From DASSBQ01 sp040981125 (GTDB taxonomy: Bacteria > Nitrospirota > Nitrospiria > Nitrospirales > Nitrospiraceae): a stretch of DNA of 64,000 nucleotides. The notes under the pieces were generated by a model. It saw only the letters and a program-made list of their open reading frames with translations, was not told the origin of the DNA and ran no database searches. Both the position numbers and the translations under genes were made by a program. Where the stretch lies: positions 124,001-188,000 of the forward strand of contig JANRMQ010000005.1 of assembly GCA_040981125.1 (NCBI GenBank), read 5' to 3'. This document shows positions 33,584 through 41,516 of this stretch, piece by piece; within the stretch, counting starts at the first letter, position 1, and every line of letters begins with the position of its first letter.

Positions 33584-34576
33584 TCAATACGCCGCCAATT
33601 TTTTTGCCGCCGCAACCACGTCGCCCGCGTTCGGGAGAAAGTATTCTTCGAGCGGAGTGCTGAACGGCACCGGTGTGTCGGGAGCGGCGATCCGCATGAT
33701 CGGGCCGTCAAGGTGATCAAAACAGTCCTCGCTCAGCCGCGCGGCAATCTCTGCCCCCACGCCGCCCGTCTTATTGTCTTCATGAAGCACAATCGCTTTG
33801 CTGGTTTTTCTGACCGACTCGTAGATCGCTTCCTTATCAAACGGCATCAGCGACCGCAGGTCCACCACTTCCAACTCGATCCCTTCTTTCGCGAGCGTTT
33901 CCGCCGCCTCAAGCGCCACATGGACCATGGCCCCGTACGTGATGACGGAAATGTCTTCTCCGGTTCGCTTCACATCGGCTTTGCCGATCGGCACGATAAT
34001 CTCCCCCTCCGGCAACACCGCCTTGATCCGCCGATACAGAAACTTGTGTTCGAAATAAATGACCGGGTTCGGGTCTCTGATCGCCGCGGTCAACAGGCCT
34101 TTGGCATCATAGGGCGTGGAGGGCGCCACGATCTTCAACCCGGGCGAATGAAAGAACCACCCTTCCGGGCATTCCGAGTGAAACGGCCCGCCGTGCACAC
34201 CGCCCCCGAACGGCGCCCTGATCACCAGCGGAACCGCGGCACCCCAGCGATAATGGTTCTTGGCGGCGACCTCGGTGATCTGGTCAAAGGCGCAGGAAAT
34301 AAAGTCCGCAAACTGCATTTCAACGACAGGCCGCAGCCCCATCATGGCAGCCCCGATGGCCGCTCCCACAATGCCCGACTCGGAGAGGGGGGTGTCCAGC
34401 ACTCGCCATTCGCCGAACTTATCGAGAAATCCCTCGGTGATCTTGAAAGCCCCTCCGTAGATCCCAATGTCTTCGCCCATCAGAAACACGCGCTCGTCAC
34501 GGCCCATTTCCTCGTCCAGCGCCTGCGAAATGGCTTCCAGGTAAGTCGTTTCCTTGGCAGCAGTCGCGATGGTCAT
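33584..34576 (-). CDS. branched-chain 2-oxoacid dehydrogenase E1 beta subunit
   Basis: A 330-residue transketolase-like subunit (LMGEDIGIYGGAFKITEGFLDKFG, ESGIVGAAIGAAMMGLRPVVEMQFADF). VIRAPFGGGVHGGPFHSECPEGWFFHSPGLKIVAPSTPYDAKGLL and VIYFEHKFLYR resemble branched-chain E1 beta more than pyruvate E1 beta. It pairs with the E1 alpha gene, which it overlaps by 4 bases (ATGA). Together they decarboxylate 2-oxoacids from leucine, isoleucine and valine. Confidence 0.93.
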   Translation of the reverse strand: MTIATAAKETTYLEAISQALDEEMGRDERVFLMGEDIGIYGGAFKITEGFLDKFGEWRVLDTPLSESGIVGAAIGAAMMGLRPVVEMQFADFISCAFDQITEVAAKNHYRWGAAVPLVIRAPFGGGVHGGPFHSECPEGWFFHSPGLKIVAPSTPYDAKGLLTAAIRDPNPVIYFEHKFLYRRIKAVLPEGEIIVPIGKADVKRTGEDISVITYGAMVHVALEAAETLAKEGIELEVVDLRSLMPFDKEAIYESVRKTSKAIVLHEDNKTGGVGAEIAARLSEDCFDHLDGPIMRIAAPDTPVPFSTPLEEYFLPNAGDVVAAAKKLAAY

Positions 34577-35574
34577 GATCTTGCGTCCTCCTCCGTAGCG
34601 AAAACTCCCTCCAGGACTTCTTTTCCTTCAGGCAACGGGCTCTGCTCCGCAAACTCTGTTCCTGCGTCAATTTCCTTTTTGATCCGATCGCCGATCTCGG
34701 TGAAATAGGAATCGTCACCATACCTCAGGTGTTTCAGAAGCGTTTCGGCCTTGATGATGGGATCCTTGGCTTTCCATTCCTCCAGCAACTCGCGCGGCAC
34801 ATATTTGGCGGCGTCGTGCTCGGAGTGGCCATGCATGCGCATGGTCTTGAATTCCAGGAAGGTCGGCCCTTCACCGGCTCTCGCCTTGCCGACGGCGTGT
34901 TTGGATGCCAAATACACAGCCGCCACGTCATTGCCATCAACGATTACTCCCGGCATGCCGTAGGCCTTTGCCCGGTCGGCGACGTCTTTAATCGCCATCT
35001 GATAACGCAACGGCGTCGAGTAGGCATATTGGTTGTTCGTGCAGAAAAAGACGACCGGCAGCTTGCGTACCGCGGCGAAGTTCATCGCTTCATGAAAATC
35101 CCCGCGGCTGGTGCCACCGTCGCCCGTTCCGGCAAAGGCTACGCGAGATTCACCACGGATCTTGAACGCCAGAGCGGCGCCGGCCGCTACCGGCATGTTA
35201 TCGGCCAGGTGACTCACGAAGCCGAGCATGCCCCGCTTCAAATCTCCCATGTGGACATTGCCGTCCTTGCCTTTGGTTGGACCGGTCCGTTTGCCGAGGT
35301 ATTGGGCAATCACCTCACCCGGAGTAAACCCACGGATCAAGAACGCGCCCATATCGCGGTGAAACGGAGCGATGACGTCGTCCCGTTCCAGCGCAGAAGC
35401 ATAGCCGACGGCGATGGCCTCCATGCCGTGGCTGGTATAGACTCCGCCGACGATCCGGCCTTGCCGGTAGAGGGCGGTGATACGTTCTTCCAACGATCTG
35501 GTGAGACGAAGATAGTAGTACATTTGGAGGAGGTCGCCCCGTTTGATCTCGTTTGCGACAACAGCCAGGTCCAT
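34573..35574 (-). CDS. branched-chain 2-oxoacid dehydrogenase E1 alpha subunit
   Basis: A 333-residue ThDP-dependent subunit with YYLRLTRSLEERITALYRQGRIVGGVYTSHG, the ThDP/Mg motif GTGDGGTSRGDFHEAMNFAAV...NNQYAYSTP, and the regulatory-loop segment HGHSEHDAAKYVP. Pyruvate and branched-chain E1 alpha are similar; the neighbours favour branched-chain substrates. It heads the E1 alpha-E1 beta-E2 run within the island and lies 36 bases after the phosphoribosyltransferase-like gene. Confidence 0.93.
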   Translation of the reverse strand: MDLAVVANEIKRGDLLQMYYYLRLTRSLEERITALYRQGRIVGGVYTSHGMEAIAVGYASALERDDVIAPFHRDMGAFLIRGFTPGEVIAQYLGKRTGPTKGKDGNVHMGDLKRGMLGFVSHLADNMPVAAGAALAFKIRGESRVAFAGTGDGGTSRGDFHEAMNFAAVRKLPVVFFCTNNQYAYSTPLRYQMAIKDVADRAKAYGMPGVIVDGNDVAAVYLASKHAVGKARAGEGPTFLEFKTMRMHGHSEHDAAKYVPRELLEEWKAKDPIIKAETLLKHLRYGDDSYFTEIGDRIKKEIDAGTEFAEQSPLPEGKEVLEGVFATEEDARS

Positions 35575-35610
35575 ACGAGCCTCCTCTCTAGCTAGGCGAG
35601 ATAAGAATGA

Positions 35611-36372
35611 TTACAGTTCGGGCAGATCCTTCCACATCAACAAGGGCCGATGATCTTTGCACAAGGAACAGTCGGCCGGTTCCCACTGCGGCATGGCGAG
35701 GTCGGCGCACCAATAGAACGGGTGAGCCGCGGTCAATTCGTCCATCAATGGAAATTGGCCGCTGTCTCGTCTGGCAAAGACCATCATCCCGGCAAGCCGG
35801 CCGCCATGATCCGTCACGATCCTGCCGAGTTTGCTGACACACATGCCTCTGGTAGTGACGTCGTTCAATGAAAGAAACCGTTCACCCGGTCTGATCATCC
35901 CGGCCGGAACGTCCGTTCCGATTTTTCCCGTTTCTTCATTGAAAGGCGCCAAGACGATCTTCAACGGCATGCGATCAGCCAAAAGTTCGCCGACCCGCTC
36001 GGCCAGCAATCGGGCGCCCGATGAGGGCGCGACGATCCCGTCCGGCGGCACCCCGGGAAACGTGCGGCCGAGCCATTCCGCCATGTCGCGGGCGATGAGC
36101 GTGATCAGCTGTGGAAATCGCGCGATCGATTCAAACCGCAGATGGGTCGCAGTGTGATGCCCCGACACGACCTCCACATGGGTGTCGAAATAGACCGCGC
36201 GCGCGGTTCTTAACAACCGATGGATATCCCACCAGGACAGACTGCACGTGGACGCACCCTGTATCAGAGTTTCCAATTTTCTATCGATATCCGGTCCCTC
36301 GTACAATCTGTTCTGTCGATCCGCGAGTTCGTGGAGCAGCGCGGTCGGCGTCGTCTTCGCTATAACCGGCAT
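35611..36372 (-). CDS. orotate phosphoribosyltransferase-like protein
   Basis: A 253-residue protein. EVVSGHHTATHLRFESIARFPQL resembles the N-terminal part of orotate phosphoribosyltransferases (SGxH...P), GIVAPSSGARLLAERV the phosphate-binding strand, and FLSLNDVTTRGMCVSKLGRIV the PRPP loop, although the usual acidic pair (DD) reads ND. The end (CSLCKDHRPLLMWKDLPEL) carries a CxxC. Its role in a catabolic operon is unclear; it could be a regulator that binds PRPP or a nucleotide-linked enzyme. Tightly spaced with both neighbours. Confidence 0.7.
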   Translation of the reverse strand: MPVIAKTTPTALLHELADRQNRLYEGPDIDRKLETLIQGASTCSLSWWDIHRLLRTARAVYFDTHVEVVSGHHTATHLRFESIARFPQLITLIARDMAEWLGRTFPGVPPDGIVAPSSGARLLAERVGELLADRMPLKIVLAPFNEETGKIGTDVPAGMIRPGERFLSLNDVTTRGMCVSKLGRIVTDHGGRLAGMMVFARRDSGQFPLMDELTAAHPFYWCADLAMPQWEPADCSLCKDHRPLLMWKDLPEL

Positions 36373-36388
36373 GGCGCGATATCCCTCC

Positions 36389-37375
36389 CTATGCGGGTTT
36401 CTGAACGATGACGGTTCGCAAGATTCCTATCGGCTGGATTTCCAGCTCCACGATATCGCCCGGCTTGAGATAGCGATCCAGTTCCAGCCCACAGCCGCCG
36501 CCCACTGTGCCTGAACCGAAAAGATCTCCCGGATAGATCGCTTCGTCCCGCGACACATGGGCAATCATCTGATTGAACGACCAATGGATGCTGCCAAATC
36601 TCCCCTCCGACCATATCTCTCCGTTGACTCGGGCAATCATGTGCAGAGAGGTCGGGTCGGCAACTTCATCCGGTGTCACGATGCAAGGCCCGATGGCCGT
36701 GGCAAAATCCTTTCCTTTTGCCGGACCAAGACGGCAAGCCATCTCTTGAAATTGAATATCCCGGGCGCTGAAGTCATTCATGATCGTATAGCCCGCGATA
36801 TAGTCCCCTGCATCTTGTTCGGCGATATCGATGCCTTGACGGCCGATCACGCAAGCCAGTTCCAGTTCATAGTCTAATTTCGTTGTGTTGAGAGGCCAAG
36901 ACAAATCCTGATCTGGGCCGATGATTGTCCGATGATTTCCCTTGTAATAAACCGGAGCTTTGTACCATTCCGGCGGGATCGGCTGGCCACGCCGCTTGGA
37001 CGTCGCCGCAATGTGGTCTTCAAAGGCAATGAAATCCCGCAGCGACGGAGGATTCGGAAGCGGGGCCGCCACATGGACATGAGCCAGTTCATACAGAATC
37101 GCTTCGCCTTCCGGCCCTGTCACGGGGGAGTCGCCAGGCCCGACGTATTCCAGAGCACGGCGGGCGGCCTTCATCGCGGAGGAGCCGCCTTCGAGGAATT
37201 CCAGCATCGATGCCGGTACCTGCGCATCGGCGAGGCGGCGCGGCTGGGCTTCTTTCTCGGCCGCCAGACAAGCGGCATAGGCCATATTCAGATCCACGAC
37301 CCGCGCGTGATGCAAGGCGCCGGTTCTCGTAAACACTCCGACCGGGGTCTTGATCTGGAAGCTGATGAGCTTCAC
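36389..37375 (-). CDS. fumarylacetoacetate hydrolase family protein
   Basis: A 328-residue FAH-fold protein with FIAFEDHIAATSKRRGQPIPPEW, the metal-binding DYELELACVIGR, NDFSARDIQFQEM and FGSGTVGGGCGLELDRYLKPGD. The GTG at 37375 overlaps the dioxygenase stop as GTGA with GGAGG five bases upstream, better than the TTG at 37387. By its neighbours it should cleave fumarylacetoacetate (or maleylacetoacetate) to fumarate and acetoacetate. A maleylacetoacetate isomerase gene is not seen. Confidence 0.92.
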   Translation of the reverse strand: MKLISFQIKTPVGVFTRTGALHHARVVDLNMAYAACLAAEKEAQPRRLADAQVPASMLEFLEGGSSAMKAARRALEYVGPGDSPVTGPEGEAILYELAHVHVAAPLPNPPSLRDFIAFEDHIAATSKRRGQPIPPEWYKAPVYYKGNHRTIIGPDQDLSWPLNTTKLDYELELACVIGRQGIDIAEQDAGDYIAGYTIMNDFSARDIQFQEMACRLGPAKGKDFATAIGPCIVTPDEVADPTSLHMIARVNGEIWSEGRFGSIHWSFNQMIAHVSRDEAIYPGDLFGSGTVGGGCGLELDRYLKPGDIVELEIQPIGILRTVIVQKPA

Positions 37376-38487
37376 GGCTTCCTCCAACTCAGCGCATAGT
37401 CTTTGACTTCCACCGTTTCCAAGTCCCGCATGACCGTGAACGGCCGGCGTGACTCGATCATCACCGCCACTTCGTCCGTCCTCTCCCTCGTCGCGCCGGC
37501 CCCCACCGCTTGTGGTTGCGGACCGTGATGAATCCCTTGCGGATGAAGCGTCAACATGCCCGGCTCAATCCCGGCCCGGCTGAAGAAATCTCCCGAGTGA
37601 TAAAACAACACCTCGTCATAATCCATGTTCCGATGGTAGAACGGGACCCGCAGCGCCTTCGGATCAGTTTCGAGCGGCCTCGGGGCAAAGGTCGAAAGCA
37701 GAAGCCCACCGCTTTGAAACGTCACATGCACGCTCGGCGGCAAGTGATAGCGCGGGCTCGTGACCGGACGAAAGTCACGAACGTTGAGCTTGGCGACCCA
37801 GAGGTCGCCCTTCCATCCGGCGACATCCATCGGATAGAAGTCATAATACACGTGTGTGAACTCACCGTCCCGTTTGATCCGGACTTCCCATTCGCGCCGG
37901 CCGCCCGCATCCTCGGGAGGACCGGTCAGTTCGGGACTGATCAACACGCCGGGATCAAACAGGGCATGACGGCCCAGCGGTCCTCGGTCCGGGAGGACGA
38001 CAGGCATCGGCGTCTCCACGATCACAAACAAACTGGCGCCGGCCGAAGAGTCAACATGAACTCGATAAGTAGTGCCCTTCGGAATGACGATGTAATCGCC
38101 GGGTTCGTAGGTCAAGATTCCGTAATCCGTTTCCCACGTTCCCCGCCCGCTATGCACAAAGATGGTTTCATCTCCGTCGGCATTGCGCACAAAATGCGGC
38201 ATCGTCTCCGTTCGCCTCGAAATAAAGACGCGCGCGTCGCTACTTTCCAGGATGGCCGACGGCTTGCCCTCCGCCGTGTGTTGGTCGGAGGTCGTGAGCA
38301 CGGCGCACCGAAACGCTCGTGGACGGAGCGGTCCTTCAATTCTGCTCCAGCCGGTCGGGGGATGGGTCCGATAGAGATGGGACGAGCGGCCGGTGAATCC
38401 TTCGCGGCCATGCTCTTCTTCGTGAAGGCCGTCGGGGATGCCGACATGCGCTTGGGCAGGAGCCGTACCTTTTCTTTGCAGGTACAT
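37372..38487 (-). CDS. hmgA: homogentisate 1,2-dioxygenase
   Basis: A 371-residue cupin-fold dioxygenase (RNADGDETIFVHSGRGTWETDYG, EPGDYIVIPKGTTYRV) with the iron-ligand region FYHRNMDYDEVLFYHSG and HPQGIHHGPQPQAV. It is shorter than the 430-440-residue eukaryotic and pseudomonad enzymes, as in several other bacterial groups. It opens the homogentisate ring to maleylacetoacetate. It is followed by the FAH-family gene with a GTGA overlap and preceded by the HPPD-like gene, so this is the tyrosine branch of the island. Confidence 0.93.
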   Translation of the reverse strand: MYLQRKGTAPAQAHVGIPDGLHEEEHGREGFTGRSSHLYRTHPPTGWSRIEGPLRPRAFRCAVLTTSDQHTAEGKPSAILESSDARVFISRRTETMPHFVRNADGDETIFVHSGRGTWETDYGILTYEPGDYIVIPKGTTYRVHVDSSAGASLFVIVETPMPVVLPDRGPLGRHALFDPGVLISPELTGPPEDAGGRREWEVRIKRDGEFTHVYYDFYPMDVAGWKGDLWVAKLNVRDFRPVTSPRYHLPPSVHVTFQSGGLLLSTFAPRPLETDPKALRVPFYHRNMDYDEVLFYHSGDFFSRAGIEPGMLTLHPQGIHHGPQPQAVGAGATRERTDEVAVMIESRRPFTVMRDLETVEVKDYALSWRKP

Positions 38488-38524
38488 CGGGGTCTTTCTG
38501 AGGCCTCAGATACGGTTCGATGCC

Positions 38525-39121
38525 TTAGGAAGCGATCCTGTACGGCTTGTGCGGATCTTCATCATAAGGCAGCGGAAGTGTCTCATAATCGATAATGGTC
38601 CGCTCCACACTCTCCACTTGATCGCGCTCGATATCCTTATAGAGCGACTCCACCGTCGTCCGCACGAACGTTTTGGACTGTTCTTGGCCGTGCTGACGCT
38701 GGGTCAGTTCAAAAAATATCCCGCATCCCGGAAACAGCGGGTAGGTGAACCTCTGCTTCAACGGGCCGAACCCGTCCCGCCCGTCTTTCACGTCTCCGCA
38801 GAATCGCACTCCATGGGATTCCCACTCACGGCAGACCGCCTCGATATCCTCCACTTCCATCGCAATGTGTTGAACACCCTCTCCATATTTATCGATGAAT
38901 TCACAAATCTGCGACTTCAGTTCTTTGTTCCGGCCTTGCATAAGCGCGATCTTGGCGTGACCGCGCTGCACCACGACTGTGTCCATGCTGGACTTATCGG
39001 TCCCGACATCCTGCGCGGACCAGATGACTTCGAAGCCGAGTATTTTTGTAAATAGAAATTCCGCCGCTTCCAGGTTCTTTACACATAAGGTGATGTGATC
39101 AATTCCCATCGGCTGTTCCAT
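38525..39121 (-). CDS. single-module 4-hydroxyphenylpyruvate dioxygenase-like protein
   Basis: A 198-residue vicinal-oxygen-chelate protein; AGGAGGG precedes the ATG. His9 (GIDHITLCV), His85 (GVQHIAMEV) and Glu138 (GIFFELTQRQ) form the two-His-one-Glu iron triad, and the last two segments read like the HPPD catalytic domain. Usual HPPD is 350-400 residues with two such modules; here the N-terminal one is absent. Its place ahead of homogentisate dioxygenase argues for an HPPD role, but another dioxygenase activity is possible. First gene of the island. Confidence 0.8.
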   Translation of the reverse strand: MEQPMGIDHITLCVKNLEAAEFLFTKILGFEVIWSAQDVGTDKSSMDTVVVQRGHAKIALMQGRNKELKSQICEFIDKYGEGVQHIAMEVEDIEAVCREWESHGVRFCGDVKDGRDGFGPLKQRFTYPLFPGCGIFFELTQRQHGQEQSKTFVRTTVESLYKDIERDQVESVERTIIDYETLPLPYDEDPHKPYRIAS

Positions 39122-39427
39122 GATTGCCCTCCTGCGAGTCGGCCATAAATCCGGTCGCTCTTAAATCCCTGTTTCGGAGGAGAAAGCGGTCACTTGGACG
39201 GATCTTACAACATAATAGTTGCATCATTCAATATAAAAACTGTATCATTCGAACAAATGGCTACTAAGCCACCAGGACGGCGGTACTATGATGGTCCTAT
39301 CACGGCCGCGTCCTCGACAGGATCCTCGGACTCACCAGCATGATAGCAATTTGATATGAGTTTTTGCGATGGTTTCGCCGATGATCCGAACTAACCCGAT
39401 GATGCCATGCTGTAACGGAGGTGCGCC
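39122..39427. promoter_or_regulatory. divergent promoter region with 21-bp-spaced direct repeats
   Basis: TGCATCATTC (39220-39229) and TGTATCATTC (39241-39250) are direct repeats 21 bp apart, two helical turns, in an AT-rich stretch. The region separates the 22-gene island from the divergent oxidase and XRE-regulator genes. It is the natural place for the control site of both transcripts. No consensus promoter can be fixed by eye. Confidence 0.55.
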
Positions 39428-40198
39428 ATGTCGTTCTATGAACAGCTACGGGACGAAGTGCTTCGGCATGGGGCGATCAACAATGTCTATTTGACTCGTT
39501 TTCGCAACGGCGACATTGCCGATCACGAGTTTCGCGAGTTCGCAATCGCGTTCCACAGTTTCGCTCGCTTTTTCCCCCGCATTCTCGCCGCTCAACTGGT
39601 CAATACCGAAGATGAAGCCGTGGCCGAGGAACTAACCAAGGTCCTGTACTCCGAACTCGGTGATGGTCGTGTCAAGAATCGTCATGAATTGTTATATCGT
39701 GATTTTCTTCGTTCCATCGGCATCGATATTCACGAGGCGATGACCAAGCCGATGTTGCCTTCCACGAAAGCCTACATCGACGGAATGGAACGGCTCTACA
39801 GCAGCACAAACCATGCGACCGCGCTCGGCGCCTCCTTCGGGCTTGAAAATATGGCCATCACAATGTGGGATCATTTGATTCCGGGCCTGAGCCGTCTTCG
39901 GGCTTCGCGTTATCCGGCGATGGACATGACCTACTTCACGTTTCATCGCGAATTAGAACAGACGCATGAGGATGCGATGAGGAACGCGGTGCAGGCGGTT
40001 GATGGAGCCGGAGGGTTGGCGCAGCTCTCTTCGCAGGAACGGCACGACTTCCGGCACGGCATGCTCGCTGTCCTTGATTATCTTGAAGCATTCTGGATGG
40101 GGCTTGAACATCGGCCGGGGGCGCAACTCCATGCTGAAACGCCCGCTTCCTTTATGGAAGCGAAACGGCGAGAGACCAGCCGGGCGAGGGTGGTATGA
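39428..40198 (+). CDS. heme-oxygenase-like diiron oxidase (CADD/PqqC-like fold)
   Basis: A 256-residue all-helical protein. A probable diiron ligand set is visible: Glu76 (SELGDG), His86 (NRHELLY), Glu140 (FGLEN), His173, Glu177 and His180 (YFTFHRELEQTHEDAM). This matches the pattern of CADD-type enzymes of the HDO superfamily, whose members include a p-aminobenzoate synthase and N-oxygenases. The substrate cannot be predicted. It is divergent from the catabolic island and is followed by an XRE-type regulator 70 bases downstream. Confidence 0.8.
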   Translation: MSFYEQLRDEVLRHGAINNVYLTRFRNGDIADHEFREFAIAFHSFARFFPRILAAQLVNTEDEAVAEELTKVLYSELGDGRVKNRHELLYRDFLRSIGIDIHEAMTKPMLPSTKAYIDGMERLYSSTNHATALGASFGLENMAITMWDHLIPGLSRLRASRYPAMDMTYFTFHRELEQTHEDAMRNAVQAVDGAGGLAQLSSQERHDFRHGMLAVLDYLEAFWMGLEHRPGAQLHAETPASFMEAKRRETSRARVV

Positions 40199-40268
40199 GA
40201 TTCGTCCAATAAGGCCTGCCGCGCCGCCAATAGAGAGCCTTTGCAGCTTGCCACCAGGAGACGCAGCA

Positions 40269-41252
40269 ATGTTCGAGACCGCCCGGTTCATGGCAGAAGT
40301 AAAAGATCGGTACGGTCTGAAGAGCGACTATGCCTTGGCGGCTAAACTGGGAATCGCTCAACCGGAGGCCAATTTGATTCGACGCGGTCTCAAGGTTCCC
40401 AAGCCGGAACTCTGCATCAAAATCGCCACCCTATTGGAAAAGAATCCGGTCGAACTTCTGTTAATTGCGCAGAAGGACAAGGCTCCTGCCAGGGCCAAGG
40501 AATATTGGAAGCTCGCCTTGACGGCGGTGGACGTCATGCTCCACGTGCCGAAGCGCCCGCACTATCTGCCTAAAAAGGTGGAGGCGATCGGCCGCGAACT
40601 CAGGCAACTGGAATCACAAACTCTGACCTACGAAGGGGCCGCGGCCAATGCGGAAGCGGTGCGGCTGATGGAAACAGCCGAGCGGTCGGTCGATGCCATG
40701 ATGGAACGGTGGAATATTTGGAAGAAGGGGGAAGCCCTCTATCCCAATTACTTACTCGCCAACCAAGCCGCTGCTCGCAAACACGTAAAGATTCGACGCC
40801 TTATCATTCTGACCCAGGAGCAAATGCTCAGCGAGTCATTGATTGACGATGCGATACAAGTCATGGACGACCAGCGGCGGTCTGGAATCAAAATCTTCTA
40901 TGCCTTTCGGGAAGAGTTGGTTCATTCGCCCATGTTCCAGCGGTTGGAAGAGGGGTTCCGCAAATACGGCGCCGCCCAAGATATGAACACCGCCATGTTC
41001 GACCGTGAGATTCTGATCTTCTCGCAAACCTACGGAACAGTTCCGCTCGGCGTCGTCGGCACTCCGACCCCTATTACGATGATCAACAGACTGCAAATTT
41101 CTTGGAAACCGGACATGATCCGCGAGCTGGATCCCGCTCCGCTGTTCGATATGACCCGTTACGTTTTCGAATATGAAGGACCAGATTCATTCCGTGAACA
41201 GCTTGCCCGGTTCAAGAGGGCCATCCGTGAAGTTCCCATCCGAGCTGTTTGA
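40269..41252 (+). CDS. XRE-type HTH protein with a large unknown C-terminal domain
   Basis: A 327-residue protein; AGGAGACGC precedes the ATG at 40269. Residues 10-55 form a Cro/CI-type HTH (YGLKSDYALAAKLGIAQPEANLIRRGLKVPKPELCIKIATLLE). A helical linker leads to an alpha/beta domain from about residue 175 (IRRLIILTQEQMLSESLIDDAI...SGIKIFYAFREEL...MFDREILIFSQTYG). That part faintly recalls the phospholipase-D-like ligand-sensing domains of some regulators. It is likely a transcriptional regulator of the oxidase gene and possibly the divergent island. Confidence 0.75.
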   Translation: MFETARFMAEVKDRYGLKSDYALAAKLGIAQPEANLIRRGLKVPKPELCIKIATLLEKNPVELLLIAQKDKAPARAKEYWKLALTAVDVMLHVPKRPHYLPKKVEAIGRELRQLESQTLTYEGAAANAEAVRLMETAERSVDAMMERWNIWKKGEALYPNYLLANQAAARKHVKIRRLIILTQEQMLSESLIDDAIQVMDDQRRSGIKIFYAFREELVHSPMFQRLEEGFRKYGAAQDMNTAMFDREILIFSQTYGTVPLGVVGTPTPITMINRLQISWKPDMIRELDPAPLFDMTRYVFEYEGPDSFREQLARFKRAIREVPIRAV

Positions 41253-41375
41253 GATCATGTCGTCGAGCCGATTTGACGGACTACCTGCGAGAAACGGTCG
41301 TAGGACGTTTACAGCCAGGCGTTGCCTCTTACTCGATTTATGCTCGGAATCCCTCTAGGCGGTTACCCCTGAAAG

Positions 41376-41415
41376 CCACATGTGTTGCGTTTTTACTACA
41401 GAACACATTGTGTGG
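41376..41415. terminator. imperfect inverted repeat after the XRE regulator gene
   Basis: CCACATGTGTT (41376-41386) pairs with AACACATTGTGTGG (41402-41415), with one bulged base and a 15-base loop that contains TTTTT. It lies between the regulator stop and lpxC. It could be a terminator or an operator ahead of lpxC. Confidence 0.4.
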
Positions 41416-41516
41416 CACTTTCATTTTCTGCTTGTAATCCAATGAGTTGATGCAATACAACACGGTGGCACTTCTATTGCTTACTGAACGTCTCGCATCG
41501 TCAAATGGGAGGCCAC

